Assembly: GCA_002431965.1 (NCBI GenBank)
Contig: DJEW01000034.1
Coordinates: 16,881 to 63,011, forward strand
Direction of reading: 5' to 3'
Length of the DNA: 46,131 nt
Source of the DNA: Clostridiales bacterium UBA5888
Lineage (GTDB): Bacteria; Bacillota; Clostridia; Oscillospirales; Oscillospiraceae
Shown here piece after piece: positions 1 to 7,441 of this stretch. Position 1 is the first letter of the stretch. Every line of letters begins with the position of its first letter. The translations under genes were made by a program, and so were the position numbers. Under the pieces are notes generated by a model that was given only the letters and a program-made list of their open reading frames with translations, was not told where the DNA came from and searched no databases.

Positions 1-593
1 AGACCTGGAACAATATAGCCGTGCTCATTGAGATGGTCGTCCAGCGCGGCCACATAAATGTCAACGTCGGGGTGATCCTTCTGCATGCGCTCAACGCCTT
101 CGGGCGCGCCGATGATGCTCATGAGCTTGATATGCTGTGCGCCGGCTTCCTTGAGAAAGGTGATCGCCGCAGAGGCAGAGCCGCCGGTTGCGAGCATCGG
201 GTCAACAACGATGACGTCGCGCTCGGAAATATCGGCGGGCATCTTGAAGTAGTACTTAACTGGCTCAAGCGTTTCAGGATCGCGGAACAGACCGATGTGA
301 CCGACCTTGACGTTGGGCATCATGCTCACCATGCCGTCAACCATGCCAAGACCCGCACGCAGTATGGGAACGATCGCCAGCTTTTTTCCAGCGATGCGAT
401 GGCACTTTGCAACGGCGACCGGGGTTTTGACCTCTACCTCCTCCAGCGGAAGATCCCGGGTGGACTCATAGCACATCAGCATTGCGATCTCGGAGACGAT
501 CTCGCGGAATTCCTTCACGCTGGTCTTCTCATCGCGCAGGATGGACAGCTTATGCTGAATAAGAGGATGGTCGAATACGCATACTTTGCTCAT
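1..593 (-). CDS. upp: Uracil phosphoribosyltransferase (C-terminal end cut by window edge)
   Basis: Makes UMP from uracil and PRPP in the cytoplasm (pyrimidine salvage). The reverse strand reads MSKVCVFDHPLIQHKLSILR at the N-terminus, typical of Upp. Further on are VPILRAGLGMVDGM and the PRPP-binding loop VVDPMLATGGSASAA, both diagnostic for the family. The window ends while the frame is still open after about 197 codons, so only the last few residues (family length about 209) are missing. The ATG at 593 follows AAAGGAG with good spacing. The gene lies downstream of tsaB on the same strand, separated by a hairpin, so it may have its own transcript or be read through. Confidence 0.95.
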   Translation of the reverse strand, partial: MSKVCVFDHPLIQHKLSILRDEKTSVKEFREIVSEIAMLMCYESTRDLPLEEVEVKTPVAVAKCHRIAGKKLAIVPILRAGLGMVDGMVSMMPNVKVGHIGLFRDPETLEPVKYYFKMPADISERDVIVVDPMLATGGSASAAITFLKEAGAQHIKLMSIIGAPEGVERMQKDHPDVDIYVAALDDHLNEHGYIVPG

Positions 594-617
594 GTTCTCG
601 TTCTCCTTTAAATATTA

Positions 618-664
618 AGGCAGCGCCGCGTGTATCGGCTTCGCCGCTATACGCAGCGCTGCCT
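618..664 (-). terminator. Hairpin between tsaB and upp, probable terminator
   Basis: The arms AGGCAGCGC and GCGCTGCCT pair perfectly, and an inner GCGTGTA/TATACGC-like stem extends them. On the minus strand it lies just after the tsaB stop and is followed by an AT-rich TTAATATTT tract rather than a clean U-run. It could be a weak terminator or a processing signal ahead of upp. Confidence 0.5.
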
Positions 665-667
665 GAA

Positions 668-1378
668 TTAACTTGTGTGATCGGCGCATTGAGCCGCAAG
701 CCGCTCCTGCCGCTCACGCTCCGCCTGAGAAAGGCGCAGATACACCGGCAGCAGCGTGTCCGCGCTGCCCGTTTTTTTGCCCTGCGCCGCCATGGCAACT
801 CCCCATGCGTCCTGCCAGACGAGGTTGTCCGGCGCAGGGACAGAAGGTATGCCTGCTTTGTTAAAATACTCGTTTGTCAGCGCCGTGCCGTCGCCGACGA
901 GGAACACCGGCGCGCCGAGTGCGCGCACTTCTTCGGCAAGCTCCGCCAGCGCGATCGGGCGGTCCTCGGTCAGACGGACAGGACGGGCGTCGGCTATTGC
1001 AAAAAGCGCGTTGTAGACCTGACCGCGCCGCGCGTCCATCACGCAGCACACGTATCCGCCGTGCGCCAGACCGTGCCAAGCCATTGCCTCCAGCGTTGAA
1101 ACGCCGATGCAGGGCTTTTCCGCCGCCCACGCCAGACCCTTTACCGTCGAAACGCCTATGCGTATTCCGGTGAACGATCCGGGACCGTGCGCCACGGCGA
1201 GCACGTCCACCGCGTCCAGCTTCGTTTCCGCGTTTTTCAGCAGATCCTCCGCCATCGGCAGCAGCGTCCGGCTGTGAGTCAGCGCGCTGCACTGCGTGTA
1301 CTGCGACACCAGCGCCCCGTCGCGCACCAGCGCCACAGACGCCGCCCTTGCCGAGGATTCAAAAGAGAGTATCAGCAT
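668..1378 (-). CDS. tsaB: tRNA threonylcarbamoyladenosine biosynthesis protein TsaB
   Basis: Partner of TsaD and TsaE in making t6A at position 37 of ANN-decoding tRNAs. The 236-residue length is normal. The N-terminal ASKHA strand ILSFESSARAASVALV and the motif GPGSFTGIRIGVSTVKGLA (about residues 65-83) identify TsaB. It overlaps the end of tsaE by 7 nt, so the two are translationally coupled. tsaD is not in the window. Confidence 0.93.
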   Translation of the reverse strand: MLILSFESSARAASVALVRDGALVSQYTQCSALTHSRTLLPMAEDLLKNAETKLDAVDVLAVAHGPGSFTGIRIGVSTVKGLAWAAEKPCIGVSTLEAMAWHGLAHGGYVCCVMDARRGQVYNALFAIADARPVRLTEDRPIALAELAEEVRALGAPVFLVGDGTALTNEYFNKAGIPSVPAPDNLVWQDAWGVAMAAQGKKTGSADTLLPVYLRLSQAERERQERLAAQCADHTS

Positions 1379-1797
1379 TTTCCGCCCTCCTCTATTGTTA
1401 TCTTCCTCCGGCTGTCGCCGAGCTTTTCAATGCGCACAACTGTCTCGTCCCCGAAGAAAGCATCCTCCACATTCTCGCTCCACTCCACAGCGCACACCGC
1501 GCCGCGGTTTAGATAATCCTCCCAGCCGATGTCAAAAAGTTCATCCGCGTCCGAGAGACGGTACATGTCAAAATGGATAAGCTCACGCTCTCCAAGGTAT
1601 TCGTTGACGATCGTGAACGTCGGGCTGGATACGCGGCAGTCAAGCCCCATGCCGCGCGCCATGCCGCGCACGAATGCTGTCTTACCCGCGCCGAGATCAC
1701 CGTACATCGCCACTACCGTGCCGCCGGGAAGCCCGGCAGCGAACCGCGCACCGATCTCCTCGGTCTCGTGCTCGCTGTTGGATATATATTCTGCCAT
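1372..1797 (-). CDS. tsaE: tRNA threonylcarbamoyladenosine biosynthesis ATPase TsaE
   Basis: Small P-loop ATPase of the t6A complex. The Walker A motif GDLGAGKTAFVRGMARG lies around residues 33-49. SSPTFTIVNEY and the acidic HFDMYRL motif follow, all conserved in TsaE. Its 141 residues match the usual 140-160. First gene of the tsaE-tsaB pair, driven by the promoter at 1851-1879; GAGAGGGCG precedes the ATG. Confidence 0.94.
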   Translation of the reverse strand: MAEYISNSEHETEEIGARFAAGLPGGTVVAMYGDLGAGKTAFVRGMARGMGLDCRVSSPTFTIVNEYLGERELIHFDMYRLSDADELFDIGWEDYLNRGAVCAVEWSENVEDAFFGDETVVRIEKLGDSRRKITIEEGGKC

Positions 1798-1850
1798 GCC
1801 GTCACGCCCTCTCTGTGCGCATCCATCCAGTTTGTTTCTAAATTCGTAAT

Positions 1851-1879
1851 ATTATACACCGGCAGCGCCATTGCGTAAA
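1851..1879 (-). promoter_or_regulatory. Sigma-A promoter for tsaE-tsaB
   Basis: On the minus strand: TTTACG (plus 1874-1879), 17 bp, then a consensus TATAAT (plus 1851-1856). It overlaps the divergent promoter of the SEDS gene. Confidence 0.75.
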
Positions 1880-1899
1880 GGGCAATTATGTGCTAAAAT
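1871..1899 (+). promoter_or_regulatory. Sigma-A promoter for the SEDS gene (divergent, overlapping)
   Basis: TTGCGT at 1871-1876, 17 bp, then TAAAAT at 1894-1899 with an extended -10 TG. Its -35 overlaps the -35 of the tsaE promoter on the other strand, so the two polymerases would compete. Confidence 0.55.
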
Positions 1900-1980
1900 A
1901 CTCTCCGTGTGTACAGCGGTTTTTGGGCATATCTCAGCTGATGTGCCAAAAACACGGCTATTTCGCTGAAAGGCGGTGTT

Positions 1981-3141
1981 ATTATAAAGAAAATAAAGCC
2001 ATATATTAAAATTTTCTTCCAGCGGGCTGACATATTCCTGCTCGTCATGTGCATAATCTGCTCCATCTTTGGCATTATTGCCATCGACAAGGCGGTCACA
2101 GGCATGTCCGAGGGCGGCTGGGCGAACATGGATAACCCGGGAAAGTATATCTTTGTCCAGACGTTTTCAATGTTTTTGGGCATCGGTATGTTTGTGCTCT
2201 TCACGGTCATTGACTCTGACCTGCTGGGCGAGCAGTGGAAGGCGCTGTGTGTGATCAATGTGCTGCTTATTGTTGCGCTTGTGGTGCTCGGTCAGGACGA
2301 CGGCACCGGCAACAAAAGCTGGATACGCTTCGCTGGCATCGGCATCCAGCCGTCCGAGGTCATAAAGGTTTTGTACATAATCGTCTCCGCCAAGCAGATG
2401 ACATATCTTAAGGAGTATAAGGACATCAATTCTTTTATGTCCGTGGTGCAGATGGCGGGGCATTTCGTCATTGTGTTCGGCATGATCGTCGTCGTCTCCG
2501 GCGACCTTGGCAGCGCCACGATACTCATCTCGATTTTCCTTGTCATGTTCTTTGTGCTCGGCGTGCGGCTGTACTGGTTTGCGGTCGGCGGCGCTGCCGT
2601 TGCGGCGGCGATACCGCTGCTGTGGACGTATTTTCTCAAGGACTATCAGAAGCAGCGTCTTGTCGCGCCTTACGATCCGTCTGTTGATCCCGACGGCTGG
2701 GGCATCACCTGGCAGACGACGCAGAGCAAGCTTACCCTTGCCTCCGGGCGTCTCACCGGCGTGGAAGAGGGGCATCGCGCCTCGGTCTTCACCGGCAAGC
2801 ATACGGACTTCATTTTCTCCTGCATTGGGGAGAACTATGGTATGATCGGCTGCATAATAGTCATTGTGCTGCTGACGATCATCATTGTGCACTGCGCCTA
2901 TGTCGGGCTGCACGCCGGGCGCACGTTCGATATGCTCGTTTGCATGGGCGTCACTGCCGCCGTCGCGTTCCAGACGTTTATCAACATCGGCATGTGCGTC
3001 GGCATTACGCCGGTTATCGGCATCACGCTGCCGTTTTTCAGCTACGGCGGCTCGTCCATGGTCACGATGTTCGGCGCAATGGGACTTGTCTCGGGCACAA
3101 AATTCAAGCCAAAGCCCGAGCACGGGTCGCTGCTGTATTGA
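1981..3141 (+). CDS. SEDS-family peptidoglycan glycosyltransferase (RodA/FtsW/SpoVE), probable ATT start
   Basis: Multispanning membrane polymerase of cell-wall glycan strands. Recognisable SEDS signatures are GNKSWIRFAGIGIQPSEV, the loop HTDFIFSCIGENYGMIG and the C-terminal GITLPFFSYGGSSM. The loop is most RodA-like, but the sequence alone does not separate elongation (RodA), division (FtsW) and spore cortex (SpoVE) roles. The first ATG (2047) falls in the middle of transmembrane segment 1 and has no ribosome binding site. The frame stays open upstream and encodes IIKKIKPYIKIFFQRADIFL, a normal basic N-terminus leading into TM1. A near-perfect Shine-Dalgarno (AAGGCGGTG, 1970-1978) sits just before ATT at 1981 and ATA at 1984, with no ATG/GTG/TTG in frame. 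I place the start at 1981, giving about 386 residues; the ATG form would be 364. Confidence 0.85.
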   Translation: MIKKIKPYIKIFFQRADIFLLVMCIICSIFGIIAIDKAVTGMSEGGWANMDNPGKYIFVQTFSMFLGIGMFVLFTVIDSDLLGEQWKALCVINVLLIVALVVLGQDDGTGNKSWIRFAGIGIQPSEVIKVLYIIVSAKQMTYLKEYKDINSFMSVVQMAGHFVIVFGMIVVVSGDLGSATILISIFLVMFFVLGVRLYWFAVGGAAVAAAIPLLWTYFLKDYQKQRLVAPYDPSVDPDGWGITWQTTQSKLTLASGRLTGVEEGHRASVFTGKHTDFIFSCIGENYGMIGCIIVIVLLTIIIVHCAYVGLHAGRTFDMLVCMGVTAAVAFQTFINIGMCVGITPVIGITLPFFSYGGSSMVTMFGAMGLVSGTKFKPKPEHGSLLY

Positions 3142-3151
3142 AAGAAACAAA

Positions 3152-3187
3152 AAATATCCTCCTGCGCAGCCGCGCGGGAGGATATTT
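3152..3187. terminator. Bidirectional terminator between convergent genes
   Basis: The arms AATATCCTCC and GGAGGATATT enclose a GC-rich tip. The U-rich tail is strongest for the minus-strand gene (TTTTTGTTTC); the plus-strand reading has a short TATTT. Confidence 0.8.
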
Positions 3188-3189
3188 GC

Positions 3190-3942
3190 TTACATTTCAA
3201 AGGCAGCTGCGTCGTCATGACCGGAGACGCTGCGGCCGCACAGCGCCTCATAATAAAGCGCATAGGTCAACCCGAAGTAAGGCGTGGTGTAAATGCTCAC
3301 GAGCCAGCCTATCATGGCAAGGCTGGAGAGAAACGCCCAGCCGATGAAGCTGAGATCCAGCACGAAAAGCTCCCACTTGTGCCCGGCCATCATGCGCTTG
3401 CTCTCGCGGATGCAGTCCATCACGGACATTTCCGGATGGTCGATGAGCAGATATATCGCCTGACGGTATCTGTATGCCGCGATAATGCCGGGAACGACGA
3501 GCAGCAGCGACCACAGAAAAATGAATATGCCTGAGAGTATTTGCAGCAGGATGATGCGCCCGAAGATGGCAAAGCCGTCAAGCAGATTTTCATAGCATGC
3601 GGCGGCATTGCGTATCGTGTTGAGCAAAAAGATAATGAAGCCCGCCGACAGAATGTACGACACAAGCTCGAGCGCCAGATCGATTATGTACGACGAGGCG
3701 GGCGGCATATACTCTGACATATACATTGCGGCGTAGTCGTAGCGCCCGCTCTGCATGTGAGAGAGTATCTGATCAATATCGCTCTGCGTCAGGCTTGCGC
3801 CCAGCAGACGTGCCGACAGCAGACTGAAGAGGATCGTCGCAGCAAGGTATATCAACCCCACACTGATGGGAGAGGGCTTTGACCCGCGGATAAGCCCCTT
3901 GGCGCGCAGCTTGAGCGCTGCGCGGTCTATGTTCATGTACAT
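3190..3942 (-). CDS. DUF975 family integral membrane protein
   Basis: A 250-residue protein with about five or six hydrophobic segments. The pattern LLLVVPGIIAAYRYRQA, then CIRESKRMMAGHKWELFVLD and FIGWAFLSSLAMIGWLVSIY, matches the DUF975 family common in Firmicutes; its function is unknown. A long loop at about residues 52-82 is predicted outside the membrane. Two ATGs lie close together (3942 and 3936); neither has an ideal ribosome site, so the start is uncertain by two codons. It is monocistronic, between its own promoter and a bidirectional terminator. Confidence 0.8.
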   Translation of the reverse strand: MYMNIDRAALKLRAKGLIRGSKPSPISVGLIYLAATILFSLLSARLLGASLTQSDIDQILSHMQSGRYDYAAMYMSEYMPPASSYIIDLALELVSYILSAGFIIFLLNTIRNAAACYENLLDGFAIFGRIILLQILSGIFIFLWSLLLVVPGIIAAYRYRQAIYLLIDHPEMSVMDCIRESKRMMAGHKWELFVLDLSFIGWAFLSSLAMIGWLVSIYTTPYFGLTYALYYEALCGRSVSGHDDAAAFEM

Positions 3943-4007
3943 ATTTTGTTATACACATCCTTTTTTCTGCGGGCTGTATTCCAAACCGCCCGCACGTATC
4001 ATGACTA

Positions 4008-4036
4008 ATTTTATCATTTTATACATATGAAGTAAA
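4008..4036 (-). promoter_or_regulatory. Sigma-A promoter for the DUF975 gene
   Basis: On the minus strand: TTTACT (plus 4031-4036), 17 bp, TAAAAT (plus 4008-4013). Confidence 0.55.
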
Positions 4037-4086
4037 GAAGAAATTATGAATATAGGCGAACGCTTTGCTCATATTACTCCGGAAGA

Positions 4087-4115
4087 TTGACATTATGTCG
4101 CGCAGGTGATATAAA
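4087..4115 (+). promoter_or_regulatory. Sigma-A promoter for the capD-like gene and folD
   Basis: Consensus TTGACA at 4087-4092, 17 bp, TATAAA at 4110-4115. The leader that follows is rich in small GCCG/CGGC repeats (about 4135-4185) that can form short hairpins before the ribosome site. Confidence 0.8.
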
Positions 4116-4200
4116 TATATATCAGAATTGTAATATGCCGCAATATCGGCAATATCGGCGCGAAGCGCCGGAATGCCGCACGGGAAAGGGGCGGTTGCAT

Positions 4201-6204
4201 ATGCAGAATACCTCCGGCGGGAAGCGCCGCGGACATATCGAGCACTGGCAGATAATCAGCCTCTGCCTTGCCGTGTATGACGCTATTGCCGTCAACGCCG
4301 CTTTCTATGCTGCGCTCTGGCTGCGCTACGACTGCAAATTCTGGGCTATTCCATCTTATTATATCGACGCGCTGCGCACGTTTGCCCCGGTGTATACGGT
4401 GTTCTGCCTGCTGGTGTTCTGGTGCTGCAAGCTGTATAAGAGCATCTGGCGCTTTGCCGGCGCGCACGAGATGTACCGTTCCATCGTGGCGACTGTGATA
4501 ACGCTTGCCTTTCAGGTCACCGGCACGATTGTGCAGTCGCGCATCATGGGCACGAGCGCGCTTATCCCGCATATGCCAATCACGTATTACTGCATCGGAA
4601 TTGCGCTGCAATTTGTGCTGACCATCGGCGTGCGCTTTTCGTACAGGATAATTCTCAGCTTCCGCAGACCCGAAAGCCCGGATAAGGTGAAGCGCGTAAT
4701 GCTCATCGGCGCCGGCGCTGCCGGGCAGATGATACTGCACGATCTCAACCGTTCCGCAGGATCGACTGACCGCGTCTGCTGCATCATTGATGACAACCAG
4801 AATAAATGGAATCGCTTCATGGAGGGCGTTCCCGTTGTCGGCGGCAGGAACGACATTTTTGCCAATGTTGAGAAGTACAAAATAGATAAGATCGTCCTTG
4901 CCATTCCAAGCGCCACGGTTGAGGAGAAGCGCGACATCCTTTCCATTTGCAGCGAGACTGACTGCGAGCTCAAGCAGGTGTCCGTGCTTTACCGCCAGAT
5001 GGGGCAGATTGTGGACGCGAACTCCATCAAAAACGTCTCCATTGAGGATCTTCTTGGGCGCGCGCCCATAGAGGTGAATATGGACGAGGTGTTCTCGTTT
5101 ATCAGCGGCAAGGTCATACTTGTCACTGGCGGCGGCGGCTCTATCGGCAGCGAGCTGTGCCGTCAGATCGCGGCGCACAGCCCCCGGCAGCTCATTATAT
5201 TTGATATTTACGAGAATAATGCCTATGACATCCAGCTTGAGCTGCGCGACAGGTACCCGGCGCTGGATCTTGTCACGCTCATCGGGTCTGTCCGCGACAG
5301 CCGCCGGCTGGAGCAGGTTTTTGATAAGTACCGTCCGGAGCTTGTGTTCCATGCTGCAGCGCACAAGCACGTGCCGCTCATGGAGGACAGTCCCTGCGAG
5401 TCGATAAAGAATAATGTCCTCGGCACGTATAAAACGGCGTATGCCGCCATGACGCACGGATGCAGACGTTTTGTGCTCATCTCGACGGACAAGGCGGTGA
5501 ACCCGACAAACATTATGGGCGCGTCCAAGCGCCTGTGCGAAATGGTGCTGCAGAGCTTCGACCGGCGCATAAAGGCAGGCGAGGCGGGACGTATACCGCA
5601 GCTGAGCGCACATGCTCTGCGCGCTTCTGACTGCGCACAGGGTGATGTATGCACGGAGTTTGTTGCGGTGCGCTTCGGCAACGTGCTGGGCAGCAACGGG
5701 TCCGTCGTGCCGCTTTTCAAAAAACAGATCGCAAAGGGCGGTCCGGTCACCGTCACGCACCCGGATATTATCCGCTACTTCATGACGGTGCCGGAAGCGG
5801 TCAGTCTTGTGCTCCAGGCGGGAACCTATGCCCGCGGCGGCGAGATATTCGTGCTGGACATGGGCTCGCCGATGAAAATCGAGGCGCTTGCAAGAAACCT
5901 CATCAAGCTCTCGGGCTTTCGCCCGGATGTTGATATAAAGATAGAATATACTGGGCTTCGCCCCGGCGAGAAGCTGTATGAGGAGAAGCTTATGGCGGAG
6001 GAAGGGCTGGAAAAGACCGCAAACGACCTCATCTATATCGGTCATCCGGTAGATTTTGATTCAGATGTGTTCCTTGGACGCATTGAGGAGCTGATGGAGG
6101 CGGCGTATTCCAATTCGGACAATATCCGCGAGCTGGTGATGGAGCTTGCGCCCACGTATCACCCGAGCGAGCGGGCAGATACGGCGAAAAAACAGCCCGG
6201 ATGA
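4201..6204 (+). CDS. Membrane-anchored nucleotide-sugar 4,6-dehydratase (CapD/FlaA1-like)
   Basis: A 667-residue polysaccharide-biosynthesis protein. Residues about 20-150 contain four hydrophobic segments. A first Rossmann domain follows (VMLIGAGAAGQMILHDL, about 168-184), then an extended SDR domain starting at VTGGGGSIGSELCRQI (about 303-318). The active-site region reads STDKAVNPTNIMGASKR, where Met stands in place of the usual catalytic Tyr, as is normal for FlaA1/PglF-type UDP-N-acetylglucosamine 4,6-dehydratases. Likely role: first step toward a modified amino sugar for capsule, glycan or protein glycosylation; the substrate is inferred. I chose ATG 4201 because AAAGGGGCGG precedes it. 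The longer TTG-start frame from 4087 would begin inside the -35 hexamer. No other glycan genes are adjacent; folD follows 31 bp later. Confidence 0.9.
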   Translation: MQNTSGGKRRGHIEHWQIISLCLAVYDAIAVNAAFYAALWLRYDCKFWAIPSYYIDALRTFAPVYTVFCLLVFWCCKLYKSIWRFAGAHEMYRSIVATVITLAFQVTGTIVQSRIMGTSALIPHMPITYYCIGIALQFVLTIGVRFSYRIILSFRRPESPDKVKRVMLIGAGAAGQMILHDLNRSAGSTDRVCCIIDDNQNKWNRFMEGVPVVGGRNDIFANVEKYKIDKIVLAIPSATVEEKRDILSICSETDCELKQVSVLYRQMGQIVDANSIKNVSIEDLLGRAPIEVNMDEVFSFISGKVILVTGGGGSIGSELCRQIAAHSPRQLIIFDIYENNAYDIQLELRDRYPALDLVTLIGSVRDSRRLEQVFDKYRPELVFHAAAHKHVPLMEDSPCESIKNNVLGTYKTAYAAMTHGCRRFVLISTDKAVNPTNIMGASKRLCEMVLQSFDRRIKAGEAGRIPQLSAHALRASDCAQGDVCTEFVAVRFGNVLGSNGSVVPLFKKQIAKGGPVTVTHPDIIRYFMTVPEAVSLVLQAGTYARGGEIFVLDMGSPMKIEALARNLIKLSGFRPDVDIKIEYTGLRPGEKLYEEKLMAEEGLEKTANDLIYIGHPVDFDSDVFLGRIEELMEAAYSNSDNIRELVMELAPTYHPSERADTAKKQPG

Positions 6205-6235
6205 TTATGCCGGGCGTGCGAAAGGGGTGGAGAAT

Positions 6236-7087
6236 ATGGCCGTGCTCATAGACGGAAAGGCGCTGGCACAGCGCATACGCGAGCAGACCGCCGCCGAGGC
6301 GGCGCTGCTGCCGAGAAGACCGGGGCTTGCCGTGATCCTCGTCGGAGACGACCCTGCCTCGCGCACGTATGTAACAAGCAAGGAGCGCGACTGCGCCCAG
6401 TGCGGCTTTATAAGCCGTGAGTATAAGTATGAAGCATCCGTCACACAGGAGGAATTGCTTGCGCTCATCGCGCGGCTCAACGGCGACGCGGAGATAGACG
6501 GCATTCTTGTTCAGCTGCCGCTGCCGGAGGGCATAGACGAGGACACGATAATCGAAGCTATTTCGCCGGAAAAAGACGTGGATGCATTCCATCCTGTAAA
6601 TGTCGGACGTATTGTCACGGGCAAGCCTGTGCTGCTGCCGTGTACGCCTGCGGGAATAATGGAAATGTTCCGCGCGTATGATATTTCGCTTGACGGCAAG
6701 CTGTGCGTGATGGTCGGGCGGAGTAATATCGTCGGCAAGCCTATGGCGATGCTGATGCTGCGAGCGAACGGAACGGTCGTCTGCTGCCACAGCCACACGC
6801 CCAAGCTCGCCGCGCTTACACTGCAGGCAGATGTTTTGGTCGTTGCGGCAGGGCACAAGCGCCTCATCACGGCAGACATGATAAAGCCCGGCGCGGTCGT
6901 GATCGACGTGGCGATGAACCGCGATCCGGAGACGGGCAAATTCACGGGCGACGTATGCTTTGACGAGGTTTCGGAGAAGGCGGGGTATATCACTCCTGTT
7001 CCCGGTGGTGTCGGACCTATGACACGCGCTATGCTTATGCGCAATATCCTCGCCGCAGCACGGATGCATATTGCGCGCGAGAGTTGA
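6236..7087 (+). CDS. folD: Bifunctional methylenetetrahydrofolate dehydrogenase / methenyltetrahydrofolate cyclohydrolase
   Basis: Interconverts 5,10-methylene-, 5,10-methenyl- and 10-formyl-tetrahydrofolate in the cytoplasm. The 283-residue length is typical. Visible motifs are the active-site TYVTSKERDC (Y and K), DGILVQLPLP, the NAD(P)-binding GRSNIVGKPMAMLML, and the C-terminal PVPGGVGPMTRAMLMRN. The start at 6236 has AAAGGGGTGG upstream; an in-frame alternative 30 codons earlier lies inside the previous gene. The promoter of the following tRNA overlaps its stop codon. Confidence 0.97.
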   Translation: MAVLIDGKALAQRIREQTAAEAALLPRRPGLAVILVGDDPASRTYVTSKERDCAQCGFISREYKYEASVTQEELLALIARLNGDAEIDGILVQLPLPEGIDEDTIIEAISPEKDVDAFHPVNVGRIVTGKPVLLPCTPAGIMEMFRAYDISLDGKLCVMVGRSNIVGKPMAMLMLRANGTVVCCHSHTPKLAALTLQADVLVVAAGHKRLITADMIKPGAVVIDVAMNRDPETGKFTGDVCFDEVSEKAGYITPVPGGVGPMTRAMLMRNILAAARMHIARES

Positions 7088-7112
7088 CAGCGCCGCAAGA
7101 ATGTGATATAAA
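7084..7112 (+). promoter_or_regulatory. Sigma-A promoter for tRNA-Ser
   Basis: TTGACA at 7084-7089 (overlapping the folD stop), 17 bp, TATAAA at 7107-7112. A 7-bp hairpin GCCGGGA/TCCCGGC (7120-7137) lies in the short 5' leader of the tRNA precursor. Confidence 0.75.
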
Positions 7113-7144
7113 TACCAGAGCCGGGAAATATCCCGGCGCAATAT

Positions 7145-7233
7145 GGAGAGTTACCGAAGCGGTCACAACGGGGCGGTCTTGAAAACCGTTAGGCGGCAAC
7201 GCCACGGGGGTTCGAATCCCTCACTCTCCGCCA
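7145..7233 (+). tRNA. tRNA-Ser (anticodon UGA)
   Basis: The acceptor arms GGAGAGT (7145-7151) and ACTCTCC (7223-7229) pair fully, with discriminator G and an encoded CCA at 7231-7233. The anticodon loop CTTGAAA places TGA at 7180-7182, reading UCA. A long variable arm (TAGGCGGCAACGCCA region) and the T-loop GGTTCGAATCC confirm a class II serine tRNA. Confidence 0.97.
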
Positions 7234-7234
7234 C

Positions 7235-7272
7235 GAAGAGAATTCCCTGCCGGATGGCAGGGAATTCTCTTC
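7235..7272 (+). terminator. Perfect 17-bp inverted repeat after tRNA-Ser
   Basis: Arms 7235-7251 and 7256-7272 are exactly complementary around a GGAT loop. The element starts one base after the tRNA CCA. It lacks a U-run, so it may serve as a 3'-end or processing signal as well as a terminator. It also marks the left edge of the lower-GC block. Confidence 0.65.
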
Positions 7273-7341
7273 ATAACTAAAGAAAAGGCTGCAAAGGCAT
7301 GAGCGCTGTGCTGCATATATCTTTTGCTTTCGCCCATAACA

Positions 7342-7381
7342 ATATGCACCTTCAAAAGAGTCAAACCTTTGAGGTGCATAT
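7342..7381. repeat. Inverted repeat downstream of the GntP-type permease
   Basis: The arm ATATGCACCTTCAAA pairs with TTTGAGGTGCATAT, with one bulged T and an 11-nt loop. There is no U-run in either direction. It could be a stabilising 3' hairpin for the minus-strand operon. Nothing else is recognised in 7273-7441. Confidence 0.45.
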
Positions 7382-7441
7382 CAGATGCGTTCTGTGCTCA
7401 GGGAAATGTCGAGGGTGAGAATTTGCTGAAATCCCTGATGC

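Noticed and set aside
4087..4200. Earlier TTG start for the CapD-like protein
   Set aside because: The codon is part of the -35 TTGACA, and the start at 4201 has a proper ribosome site.
4093..6045. 650-codon open frame on the minus strand across the CapD-like gene
   Set aside because: Arg/His-rich translation with no recognisable motif; it is the shadow of a strongly supported gene on the other strand, caused by high GC at third positions.
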